Shown here in pieces: positions 1 to 8,588 of a stretch of DNA of 30,296 bases. The stretch comes from DAOTUB01 sp034437455. Lineage in GTDB: Bacteria; Chloroflexota; Anaerolineae; B4-G1. Location of the stretch: positions 1 to 30,296 of the forward strand of contig DAOTUB010000140.1 in assembly GCA_034437455.1 (NCBI GenBank). The letters are read 5' to 3'. The notes below the pieces were generated by a model. It worked only from the letters and a program-made list of their open reading frames with translations, was not told the DNA's origin and made no database searches. The number at the start of each line of letters is the position of its first letter. The stretch's first letter is position 1. Both the position numbers and the translations under genes were made by a program.

Positions 1-140
1 TTGTTTTTGGCAGGAAACGTCCCTTCAGGCGCAGTTTTTTGGCCTACATTGAGGCTTCATGCCCCATTTTTGCCTCGAAAACGTCGAGATTTAGGGGCAG
101 CCTTTCTCTCTCCGACAGCCTGCTAGGGAGAGTCGTGCAT

Positions 141-180
141 AGCCAATGCCCCGGAGTAGCCTCGGGGGCATTGGCTTTTA
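141..180 (+). terminator. Strong hairpin, possible plus-strand terminator
   Basis: A perfect 12-bp stem (AGCCAATGCCCC at 141-152 with GGGGCATTGGCT at 165-176) with a 12-base loop is followed by TTTA. The T-run is short, so termination is plausible but not certain. On the minus strand no T-run follows, so it is less likely to end the methyltransferase mRNA. A second weaker hairpin (CTCTCC/GGGAGAG, about 108-133) lies just before it. I see no convincing protein in bases 1-140; a gene ending left of the window would be the natural client. Confidence 0.5.
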
Positions 181-211
181 TCACGCCCACGCATACGGGG
201 TTGGCGTTGGG

Positions 212-1108
212 TCAGGCAGCCGAGGGCCTCTCGACCTCAGCATACACTGCCCTTTCGCCGTCGAAAACGTTCATCTCGCGACCAAGCGGCGCAAGGTATC
301 GTTCTCGGTACTCTGCGGCCCCGACGTCGTCTATCAGCTTCAATCCCCGATCGGCCAGGTATTGCTCCAGTTCAGCAGGATCGAGGCCGAATATCAACGG
401 CGACCCCACCCTTGCAGCAAACGCTCGAAACTGTGGGAACCATTCAGGACAATCCGTCCCGTCAATCAGCCCTCGACGAACGTAGGTAAACACGATCCCA
501 CTTCCAACTCCAGAAGCAGCCGAGACAAATTCGAGAGTGTGATGTACCGCTTCCGCCGTGATGTACTGGGTCACTCCCTCCCAGATAAAGAGCGTTCTCT
601 TTCCCTCTTGAAAGCCCGCTGCTCTCAATATATCGTCCAGGTTCTGTCGATCAAAGTCCATGCCCAGTAACGTTACATTTTTTGGAACCGCCCCCAACAC
701 GTCCTCAACCCGATTTTGTTTCAGATCTCGCGTCCCGGGAAGATCGATCTCAAATACCCGGACGTGATCCAACCTGGCAATTCGATAGGCGCGACTGTCG
801 AATCCCGCCCCCAGGATCACCAGTTGTTCTATCCCTTTTTCCAAAGAGCGTTTCAACACGTCGTCGATGTAACGGGTCCGGCAGAGAATCGATCCCAATG
901 AACCGGGCATCCGCCGCTCGCGCAAAGACAAAACCACGTTCCGCAGCCCTGGCAGGAATAGCAGTCTAAAAAGCACCCGCCACCCCAAAGGAAGAAGTTT
1001 GAGTGCAAATGGATCGTCAAAGAGTCTCTTATCCTCAGGACAATACAATTCAACGACTCGCGTGGCTGACGTGGCTACTCCGGCAAAGCTCTCACCTGTA
1101 ATTTTCAT
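212..1108 (-). CDS. SAM-dependent methyltransferase, TIGR00027 / leucine carboxyl methyltransferase-like
   Basis: This 298-residue protein is a class I S-adenosylmethionine methyltransferase of the TIGR00027/PPM1-like group, whose small-molecule or protein substrates are mostly unknown. Visible signs are the SAM-binding motif VILGAGFDSRAYR (residues about 97-109), the acidic motif VFEIDLP (about 118-124) and the family block IWEGVTQYI (about 174-182). The N-terminus has the usual residues for the group (SATRVVE, then DDPFA). Length is normal for the family. The ATG at 1108 has a purine-rich stretch upstream (AGGAAAGTGAAG). It follows the DUF2293 gene on the same strand after about 134 bases that hold short repeats, so co-transcription is uncertain. 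The substrate cannot be predicted from sequence. Confidence 0.85.
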   Translation of the reverse strand: MKITGESFAGVATSATRVVELYCPEDKRLFDDPFALKLLPLGWRVLFRLLFLPGLRNVVLSLRERRMPGSLGSILCRTRYIDDVLKRSLEKGIEQLVILGAGFDSRAYRIARLDHVRVFEIDLPGTRDLKQNRVEDVLGAVPKNVTLLGMDFDRQNLDDILRAAGFQEGKRTLFIWEGVTQYITAEAVHHTLEFVSAASGVGSGIVFTYVRRGLIDGTDCPEWFPQFRAFAARVGSPLIFGLDPAELEQYLADRGLKLIDDVGAAEYRERYLAPLGREMNVFDGERAVYAEVERPSAA

Positions 1109-1144
1109 AGTGCTTCACTTTCCTGGTTACTATTTGGGACGCGC

Positions 1145-1180
1145 GTCATTCCGAGCGACCGCAGGGAGTCGAGGAATCTC
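1145..1180 (+). repeat. REP-like repeat unit, copy 1
   Basis: A 36-base unit beginning GTCATTCCGAGCGACC and ending GTCGAGGAATCTC. Almost the same unit occurs twice more at 3532-3641, once in each orientation. It lies between the methyltransferase and DUF2293 genes and outside coding sequence, as expected for a dispersed intergenic palindromic repeat. Confidence 0.7.
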
Positions 1181-1199
1181 TTGTTGTCGAACCTGGAGA

Positions 1200-1218
1200 C
1201 CCTTCGACAAGCTCAGGG
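1200..1218. repeat. Short dispersed repeat CCCTTCGACAAGCTCAGGG
   Basis: The 19-mer CCCTTCGACAAGCTCAGGG sits 20 bases after the REP-like unit. I recognise this imperfect palindrome as a motif found in intergenic DNA of many unrelated bacteria. Its role is unknown. Only one copy is in this window. Confidence 0.5.
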
Positions 1219-1242
1219 TGACGAATACGCATAGTTTCTTGC

Positions 1243-1956
1243 TCACTGAACAGCACCTTGGGACGCCCTCCACTCTGCCAACACTCCTTCTACTTTGGAC
1301 TTTACCTCAGCTCTTGCGTCCCACCTTTCATGCCCACTTGCCAATAGCTGATCGTACCGCGTCTCTGTATGGCGGACGTGCGCCGCCACCGCCAGGTTCA
1401 CCGCCTCTTCGTCCAGTCGCTTCGCTACCGCTGCCCGACCTATCCGCCCGCTGTATTTCAGACAGGCGTGTTGCGCTATCTGCTTCTCCCGGCACTCCGG
1501 ACAGCCTGGAAACAACTCTCGTACCTTCTGCCCAAATTGGTCTATGTACTGTTGGTCTAATTCCGCTCGCCTTTGGGCTGCTCGTTCTCTTTGTCTTGCT
1601 CTCGCTTCACTGTCCGCCAAGCACTCTTTCTCCGCTCGATCCAGCCCCTCTTCTTCGACCAACAATCCTTGCCGCTCGTACCTTTTGCGGGCGCGACTCC
1701 ACCTCAGCACGACTGCACTCAAGGTCGAGTGTTTGCGCGCTCGCCTGGTCAGGGCAGCATCGCCAGCAGGGAGAAAGACCAGATGATCCAGGTCAGCGCA
1801 ACTCAGACAGAGCGCGCCCTTGTCTTTGACGAGGGTAATCCAGGCTTTGCGGCCGAGTTCTTCTCCGCACTCGTCACACGATGCCTCTCGAGTGGTGATG
1901 AATACCTTCAAATCAGCCGTCTTTTTCACGTCTGTTCTCCGCACCGCTCTCTTCAC
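1243..1956 (-). CDS. DUF2293 domain-containing protein
   Basis: The protein (237 residues from the GTG at 1956) matches my recollection of the bacterial DUF2293 family, which has no known function. The N-terminal part has two CxxC pairs (CDEC and CLSC, about residues 27-56), possibly a zinc-binding knuckle. A basic, helical middle follows (WSRARKRYERQG). The C-terminal block FPGCPECREKQIAQHAC then LDEEAVNLAVAAHVRHTETRYDQLL is the DUF2293 signature. Two starts are plausible. The GTG at 1956 overlaps the stop of the small upstream ORF as GTGA, which suggests translational coupling. The GTG at 1929 has its own GGAG seven bases upstream and would remove nine residues. The Cys pairs suggest nucleic-acid or metal binding, but that is inference. 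Confidence 0.75.
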   Translation of the reverse strand: MKRAVRRTDVKKTADLKVFITTREASCDECGEELGRKAWITLVKDKGALCLSCADLDHLVFLPAGDAALTRRARKHSTLSAVVLRWSRARKRYERQGLLVEEEGLDRAEKECLADSEARARQRERAAQRRAELDQQYIDQFGQKVRELFPGCPECREKQIAQHACLKYSGRIGRAAVAKRLDEEAVNLAVAAHVRHTETRYDQLLASGHERWDARAEVKSKVEGVLAEWRASQGAVQ

Positions 1957-2108
1957 TCATGGCCGCCAACTATGCGTTTCTGGCAATCTTCCTCATCACC
2001 CTTATCTAGAACTGCCACTGGTACGTCAGCCGAACATAAACCATGATATCCCGTCAATTCCACCACCTCTTTGGTCGCGATCCATTCGGTGGTATTGTTG
2101 TCAGTCAT
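1953..2108 (-). CDS. Small ORF, truncated HTH/excisionase-like sequence, copy 1
   Basis: A 51-residue ORF starting at ATG 2108 with GAGG upstream (AGAGGAAACCA before the ATG). Its stop overlaps the GTG of the DUF2293 gene in GTGA. Residues 7-21 (TEWIATKEVVELTGY) look like the first helices of a HTH_17/excisionase-type DNA-binding domain, but the rest of the domain is absent and the remaining 30 residues match nothing I recognise. A related ORF lies at 3052-3180. The good ribosome binding site and the overlap favour translation; the truncated domain favours a decaying gene remnant. Function unknown. Confidence 0.5.
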   Translation of the reverse strand: MTDNNTTEWIATKEVVELTGYHGLCSADVPVAVLDKGDEEDCQKRIVGGHE

Positions 2109-2247
2109 TGGTTTCCTCTTGCCTTCAGTGCATCAGTGCAATCGGTCACTCAGAACGATAAAGCTCACCTGCTGGGCGGGTCTGGCGTGTAACGGTCGCC
2201 GTTCGTCACCGTCGCAGGCGCAGTCAGGTGGAAGTCAGGTTAGGTGG

Positions 2248-2949
2248 CTACTCCTGCCCGTCCGCAGCTCTATCTGAGAACAGGGCGTCTCGAAAGGCCT
2301 CTGCTCCAGCCAACTTTGGTTCGACTATTTCTACGAGCAGTCGTTGACGGCGACGCCGTCGCCGATGCCATCGCCGATAGAGCAATCCACAGATTACAGC
2401 GAGAACGACGCCAAACTGCACACCGGTGGACCGCGCAAGGACGCTCTCCCTCCCGGTAGCATAGTCGGGCACAAAGAAGATCATGACGGATCTGGGTGAG
2501 TAGATCAAGTGGTAGGTACCGGCTTGCTCAATCTCAAAGCCATACAACGGCCTGCCTCTGGCAAACGGCGTGTCGTAGAACTGAAGGCCACGCTTGACCT
2601 CCGTCATTAAAATGCGCTCACCCGTTCCGTGTAACGTCATCATAAGACGCGGTGGTGAGTTCCAGCTAAAATGGACCGTGCTATCTGCAAACAAGGGGAA
2701 GCCATAGTACACAAAGTAGCGACCCGGCTGCGTGAGTGTCACCTGCTGTTCTTGCACGAACAGATCGACAGTTTGGACCTCGCCGGGCATAACCTGCCGC
2801 ACCCACCCAAGTCGATGGGGAACGACGAGAAAGACAGCACCAGTCGCCTTGATAATCTCAGGCAGCCAGAAGAGAGTCACGACCACAAGAACCACGAAAG
2901 CAGTCATACCAATAACGGTTGCTCTCGTTGTCGGAGCTCGATATAGCAT
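2248..2949 (-). CDS. Hypothetical membrane protein
   Basis: I do not recognise this 233-residue protein. It has an N-terminal membrane segment (about residues 11-30, VIGMTAFVVLVVVTLFWL), a roughly 140-residue extracytoplasmic part rich in beta-type sequence, and a second membrane segment near residue 180 (VQFGVVLAVICGLLY). An Arg cluster (RRWHRRRRRRQR) and a cytoplasmic tail follow, and the cluster supports an outside middle by the positive-inside rule. The start at ATG 2949 is chosen because AAGGATCACT gives a ribosome binding site at normal spacing; an in-frame upstream start at 2991 lacks one. It sits on the minus strand between the two HTH-like small ORFs. Confidence 0.65.
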   Translation of the reverse strand: MLYRAPTTRATVIGMTAFVVLVVVTLFWLPEIIKATGAVFLVVPHRLGWVRQVMPGEVQTVDLFVQEQQVTLTQPGRYFVYYGFPLFADSTVHFSWNSPPRLMMTLHGTGERILMTEVKRGLQFYDTPFARGRPLYGFEIEQAGTYHLIYSPRSVMIFFVPDYATGRESVLARSTGVQFGVVLAVICGLLYRRWHRRRRRRQRLLVEIVEPKLAGAEAFRDALFSDRAADGQE

Positions 2950-3051
2950 AGTGATCCTTTCTGGCGGATGGAACGATCCGCCAATAGTCAACAGGAGTGC
3001 CGGACCATCGCCACTCCATACCTGGAACGGGCAGAAGTAGCCACCCCCTTG

Positions 3052-3180
3052 TTATTCGCCAAGTCTTTTCTCGAATAACACTCTCAATAGTACGTCAACC
3101 AGACACAAAACGGGATACCCCGTCAATTCCGCCGCCTCTTTGGCCGTGATCCACTCGGTGGGGTTGAGGTGGTCAGGCAC
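3052..3180 (-). pseudogene. Small ORF, truncated HTH/excisionase-like sequence, copy 2
   Basis: A 42-residue reading frame from GTG 3180 to TAA. Residues 8-22 (TEWITAKEAAELTGY) closely match the corresponding part of the ORF at 1953-2108, and the DNA of the two is clearly related (compare 2022-2115 with 3091-3180). After that block the two diverge. The core resembles the start of a MerR/HTH_17 excisionase-like domain that normally continues with a recognition helix, missing here. It is most simply a gene fragment; a very small functional peptide cannot be excluded. It lies just downstream of the tRNA terminator, upstream of the membrane protein. Confidence 0.4.
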
Positions 3181-3231
3181 AATCGCTCACCCGTTTTGGC
3201 CACTTCAACCGGTTGGGAAGAGACACAGTCC

Positions 3232-3266
3232 AAAAAAAGAAAGCGCCCCACCGAAAAGTGGAGCGC
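3232..3266 (-). terminator. Rho-independent terminator of tRNA-Glu
   Basis: On the minus strand a hairpin (GCGCTCCAC, six-base loop, GTGGGGCGC; 3266-3243, one internal mismatch) is followed by TTTCTTTTTTT (3242-3232). It lies about 75 bases past the 3' end of the tRNA and would end its transcript. Confidence 0.8.
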
Positions 3267-3340
3267 GATGGTGGGGACGTTAGGATGAATCCACTTCGAC
3301 CCCGGTGGTCAAGTCAATCTCAATACAGTATTTGATGCAG

Positions 3341-3413
3341 TAGCCCCAAGGGGAATCGAACCCCTGTTTCCGGCTTGAGAGGCCGGCGTCCTAGACCGCT
3401 AGACGATGGGGCC
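3341..3413 (-). tRNA. tRNA-Glu (anticodon CTC)
   Basis: The minus strand folds as a 73-base tRNA without an encoded CCA. The acceptor stem GGCCCCA pairs with TGGGGCT (G1-U72 is a wobble) and has discriminator A73. The D-arm region is GTCTAGCGGTCTAGGAC. The anticodon stem CCGGC/GCCGG encloses the loop CTCTCAA, giving anticodon CTC for the Glu codon GAG. The T arm is AGGGG-TTCGATT-CCCCT. It has its own promoter (3425-3453) and terminator (3232-3266), so it is a single-gene transcription unit. Confidence 0.95.
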
Positions 3414-3424
3414 TAGCGGATTCT

Positions 3425-3453
3425 ATTCTACCAGCCTCGTCCCATTTTGTCAA
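3425..3453 (-). promoter_or_regulatory. Promoter of tRNA-Glu
   Basis: Minus strand TTGACA (3453-3448), a 17-base spacer and TAGAAT (3430-3425). The -10 box is 11 bases before the mature tRNA 5' end, so the predicted transcript starts about 5 bases upstream of it. This is a near-perfect housekeeping sigma-factor promoter. Confidence 0.85.
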
Positions 3454-3477
3454 ACTGTACGCATTCAGGAGTAAACC

Positions 3478-3697
3478 AGAAACCGGGTTTTGTAGACTTG
3501 GATAATGCTACAACGAGACTTTTAGGCGCTCGTCATTCCGAGCGAAACGGAGCGGAGCGCAGTGGAGTCGAGGAATCTCCATTTTTGCAGGCAAAACGAG
3601 CCGCCGAGATTCCTCGACTCCCGTTGGTCGCTCGGAATGACGCAAATCGATGAAATCTTGTTGCAGTAATAGTTTGCCGCCGAAAAACCCGGTTTCT
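3478..3697. repeat. Nested inverted-repeat element downstream of uvrB
   Basis: The outer arms are a perfect 14-bp inverted repeat: AGAAACCGGGTTTT (3478-3491) and AAAACCCGGTTTCT (3684-3697). Inside them are two head-to-head copies of the REP-like unit, at 3532-3578 (with an 11-12 base expansion in its middle) and 3606-3641 (reverse orientation, 36 bases like the copy at 1145). The whole lies between the tRNA promoter and the uvrB stop codon. Such a structure could act as a terminator or mRNA stabiliser for uvrB. No protein is encoded and I see no target duplication. Confidence 0.75.
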
Positions 3698-3700
3698 TTC

Positions 3701-5740
<2,040 letters not shown>

Positions 5741-5775
5741 GGCATTCCTCCAATAGAACGTCAGTTCGTTCGCGC

Positions 5776-5781
5776 ATTATA
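5776..5781 (-). promoter_or_regulatory. Putative -10 box of uvrB
   Basis: TATAAT on the minus strand (5781-5776), about 35 bases before the uvrB start codon, leaving a leader that contains the GGAGGAATGCC ribosome binding site. No good -35 hexamer is seen at the right distance. I see no obvious LexA box. Confidence 0.5.
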
Positions 5782-5808
5782 CACCAGAGTCGGGCAGTGC
5801 GCCAGGAT

Positions 5809-5838
5809 TTGACAGCCAGGGCACTTGTGTGGTATGTT
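5809..5838 (+). promoter_or_regulatory. Promoter of the L,D-transpeptidase gene
   Basis: TTGACA (5809-5814), an 18-base spacer and TATGTT (5833-5838). The -10 ends 11 bases before the ATG at 5850, so the predicted mRNA has a leader of only about 4-5 bases and starts inside or after the purine run AAGGGGGTGAG. Confidence 0.55.
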
Positions 5839-5849
5839 AAGGGGGTGAG

Positions 5850-7421
5850 ATGACCCATACAGACAGCGACATGGCAACGGATAGGCAAGGGAAGGGGGGG
5901 CGTACCGGCTGGCTCCTTTACGCTGGCATTCTCGCGCTCGTCGGGCTGTGCGTCGGCGTGAGCGGGCTGGCGCTCGCGAGCAGGGCCTACGAGCGACATT
6001 ACGATGGTCGCATCTACCCCGGCGTCAGCGTCTACGGTGTGGAGCTGGGCGGCCTGACCATCGAGGAGACCGTCACCGTGCTCCAGACGGCGCTCCCCGA
6101 TCCGTCTATCTTGCCGATCACGCTGCGCGAGGGAGAACGCGCGTGGAGTCGCTCCTGGGCCGACCTGGAGTTGCGCCTCGATCCGTTTGCGACGGCCAGC
6201 CTGGCCTACCAGATGGGGCGCGAAGGGCCGCCTGTCCGGCAAGCCGTCACTCGCCTGCGGATGCTCATCGTGGGCCAGCCGCTCTCTCCCGTTGTCGTGC
6301 TCCCCGATCCGGCCCAGGCCACCGCCGCGCTCCAGGCGTTGGCCCCGGAGGTAGCCATACCGCCGCTGAACGCCACCTTTGTCATTCAACCTGAAGGCAT
6401 CGTCCCGATCCCTGCCCAGGCGGGGCTGGCGCTGGATGTAGAGAGCACCGTCGCCTCTCTGCCTCATACCATTGGCAGGGACGCCGACGGGTTGGTGATG
6501 GATCTGCTGACCCGCCCGGTGGAGCCGGCCATTAGCGACTCGATTTTCGCCCGCGCCCAGGCCGAGACGGTGCTGGCGCGTCCCTTCGCGCTCGTCGCCG
6601 ACGATGTGTTGACGGGCTTTTGTACGACGTGGTCGGTGGAGCCGCAGCGTGTGGCAACGTGGTTGACCGCGCAGCCAGTCGAAGACGAAAACGGAGCGCG
6701 GCTGGGGTTGACGGTGCAGAGAGAAGCCGTCGGCGCCTACCTGGCCAGCCTGGACAATCCCCTGACCTCGGAGATCGCGCTCGACGTGGAGGGGACGGTG
6801 TCCGCAGTGCAGGCGGCGGTCGAGGCCGGAGAGAGCCAGGCCCGCGTCGCGCTGATGCATCTGCCGCACGTTTATATCGTCCAGCCAGGCGACACGTTGA
6901 CGTCGGTGGCCCACGCGCATGGTTTTCCCGTGTGGTACCTGACCGGGGCAAATCCGGGCCTCGAACCTGGAGCATTGCAGCCCGGTCAACAGATCACCAT
7001 CCCTTCCATCGACATGCTCCTCCCACTACCCCTCATCGCGGACCGGCGCATCGTGGTGGACATCTCTAACCAGCACCTCTACGCCTACGAGGGCGAGACG
7101 TTGGTCTATGATTTTTTGTGTTCGACCGGCATCGCTTCCTCGCCGACCATCGCGGGCGTGTTTCAGGTGTTGAGCAAAAAAGAGGAGGCGTACGCCTCCA
7201 GTTGGGACCTGTGGATGCCGCATTTCATGGGAATTTATCGCACCGCTCCCGATTTCACCAACGGCATCCACGCGCTGCCCATCCTCTCCAGCGGCGCTCG
7301 CCTGTGGGAAGGGTACCTGGGCCGTCCGGTCTCCTACGGCTGCATCGTCATTGGCGTGGATGAGGCCGCCACGCTTTACGGATGGGCCGAGCTGGGGACG
7401 CTGGTCGTGATACAGGAGTGA
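5850..7421 (+). CDS. L,D-transpeptidase with LysM and peptidoglycan-binding-like domains
   Basis: This 523-residue envelope protein should cross-link peptidoglycan (3-3 links) or attach proteins to it through a catalytic cysteine. A membrane anchor is at about residues 20-42 (WLLYAGILALVGLCVGVSGLAL). Two repeats resembling putative peptidoglycan-binding domain PG_binding_4 follow (first begins YPGVSVYGVELGGLT, about 56; the second covers about 200-335). Next come a LysM domain (about 344-391, YIVQPGDTLTSVAHAHG) and a YkuD catalytic domain (about 400-523). The active-site region reads SYGCIVIG with Cys498 and an upstream GIHALP His near 474. The Arg usually found after the Cys (S-x-G-C-I/V-R) is replaced by Val. 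The gene stands alone, divergent from uvrB. Confidence 0.9.
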   Translation: MTHTDSDMATDRQGKGGRTGWLLYAGILALVGLCVGVSGLALASRAYERHYDGRIYPGVSVYGVELGGLTIEETVTVLQTALPDPSILPITLREGERAWSRSWADLELRLDPFATASLAYQMGREGPPVRQAVTRLRMLIVGQPLSPVVVLPDPAQATAALQALAPEVAIPPLNATFVIQPEGIVPIPAQAGLALDVESTVASLPHTIGRDADGLVMDLLTRPVEPAISDSIFARAQAETVLARPFALVADDVLTGFCTTWSVEPQRVATWLTAQPVEDENGARLGLTVQREAVGAYLASLDNPLTSEIALDVEGTVSAVQAAVEAGESQARVALMHLPHVYIVQPGDTLTSVAHAHGFPVWYLTGANPGLEPGALQPGQQITIPSIDMLLPLPLIADRRIVVDISNQHLYAYEGETLVYDFLCSTGIASSPTIAGVFQVLSKKEEAYASSWDLWMPHFMGIYRTAPDFTNGIHALPILSSGARLWEGYLGRPVSYGCIVIGVDEAATLYGWAELGTLVVIQE

Positions 7422-7497
7422 TCGCTGACTTGTTTAGCTGCCACATTGTGTTGAAATGCAATTGTAATATAATTGAAATCTAGGCCGGTCGGCTTTG

Positions 7498-7506
7498 TGC
7501 TATAAT
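7498..7506 (+). promoter_or_regulatory. Extended -10 promoter of the signalling operon
   Basis: TGCTATAAT is a perfect extended -10 motif, giving an A-rich 5' leader of about 85 bases before the first gene. A second TATAAT lies at 7468-7473. No consensus -35 is present at either. The 176-base gap 7422-7597 otherwise holds no gene. Confidence 0.5.
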
Positions 7507-7597
7507 GTCACAAATCCAAAAACTTGGAATTTAACGAGAATCAAAAAAATCAAAAACCCCTGAACCAACGCGACGACACACGGACGAGGAAAGTGAC

Positions 7598-8167
7598 ATG
7601 CCCAAAATCAAATCTCTGACCACCGGACAGGTCGCCGAGTACAGTTGCGTTTCTCAGGCCACCATTGTCAACTGGATCAAGAGCGGCAAACTCAAGGCCT
7701 ACACCACGCCGGGCGGCCACCATCGCATCTTGCTATCCGATTTCCTTTCTTTCCTCGAGATCTATAAAATGCCCGTGGACCCGGCGCTGGCGGCGCTATC
7801 TCGCCCCCGGGTGCTGGTCGTTGGCGAGAACCCCAACGCCGCCAGGTGGGTACAAACCCTCCGAGGAAACGATTTCTTTGACGTCACTCTGGTGAACGAC
7901 AATTATGAAGCCAGTGCGCGGGTGGCGCGCCTCAAGCCCGACGCCGTGGTGCTCGATATGACAGGCTCGACGTTGGACCGTCTGGCTCTGTGCCGATGGT
8001 TGCGTACTTCAGAGCAGGGGAGGATTTCCGTGTTAGCCGTAGGCAGCCCAGAGGACGAAGCAGACGCCAGGGCGGCCGGCACCGACGCCTATCTGCCCAA
8101 TACGGCCGTCGCCGACAAATTGGAGGAGGAATTGGAAGTGCTGCTCGGATTGGAAATGCACCGTTGA
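7598..8167 (+). CDS. HTH (MerR/excisionase-like) DNA-binding protein with degenerate receiver domain
   Basis: Of the seven operon genes only this one has a DNA-binding domain, so it is the best candidate for a transcriptional output. Residues 5-53 form a HTH_17/MerR-type winged helix (LTTGQVAEYSCVSQATIVNWIKSG, then TTPGGHHRI). Residues 70-183 have the fold pattern of a response-regulator receiver. The phospho-acceptor position is kept (Asp120 in VVLDM). The acidic pair near the N-terminus is reduced to Glu77-Asn78, and the conserved Lys is replaced (DAYLPN where DxYLxKP is usual). Phosphorylation may therefore be weak or absent; dimerisation or partner binding is possible. The ATG has GAGGAAAG upstream. 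Confidence 0.85.
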   Translation: MPKIKSLTTGQVAEYSCVSQATIVNWIKSGKLKAYTTPGGHHRILLSDFLSFLEIYKMPVDPALAALSRPRVLVVGENPNAARWVQTLRGNDFFDVTLVNDNYEASARVARLKPDAVVLDMTGSTLDRLALCRWLRTSEQGRISVLAVGSPEDEADARAAGTDAYLPNTAVADKLEEELEVLLGLEMHR

Positions 8168-8191
8168 TTGACTTGAAGAAGGGGGCTTGTT

Positions 8192-8587
8192 ATGGCCGGT
8201 GAGGTCATTTTGATGATCGAAGATAACACGCTGAACCGTAAATTAGTGGAAAAAATCCTGCGGCCCTGTGGGTATCGCTTGTTGATCGCTGGGGACGGAC
8301 AGGAGGGGATCGAGGTCGCCACCCGTGAGCGGCCCGATCTGATTTTGATGGACATGGGAATGCCCAAAGTAACCGGGTACGAGGCCACCAAAACCCTCAA
8401 GTCGCAACCCGAGACCGCGCACATTACCATCGTGGCTCTTACCTCCCACGCCATGGAGTATGAGCGTGAACGTGCGCTGGAGGCAGGTTGCGACGGATAC
8501 ATTACCAAGCCGATTGATACCCGCGTTTTTCCAGACCAGGTGAAACAGTACCTGGATTCGCGAGGGGACATAAAGCCGGGCGCGTAA
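8192..8587 (+). CDS. Single-domain response regulator (CheY/DivK-like)
   Basis: A 131-residue stand-alone receiver with every catalytic residue: Glu10-Asp11, phospho-acceptor Asp54 (LILMDMGMP), Thr84 and Lys106 (YITKP). The LMDMGMPKVTGYEATK and VALTSHAM blocks resemble DivK-like regulators. It has no output domain, so it should act by protein contact or as a phosphate carrier. A purine-rich ribosome binding site (AAGAAGGGGG) precedes the ATG. Its TAA is one base from the GTG of the giant kinase, so the two are probably translated together and are natural partners. Confidence 0.93.
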   Translation: MAGEVILMIEDNTLNRKLVEKILRPCGYRLLIAGDGQEGIEVATRERPDLILMDMGMPKVTGYEATKTLKSQPETAHITIVALTSHAMEYERERALEAGCDGYITKPIDTRVFPDQVKQYLDSRGDIKPGA

Positions 8588-8588
8588 A

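Noticed and set aside
1..140. Possible 3' end of a plus-strand gene running in from the left
   Set aside because: Open frames exist but none has protein-like composition or a recognisable motif; only the following hairpin hints at an upstream transcript.
7460..7475. Operator-like dyad CAATT...AATTG upstream of the signalling operon
   Set aside because: Only five bases per arm in an AT-rich promoter region, so chance is a sufficient explanation.
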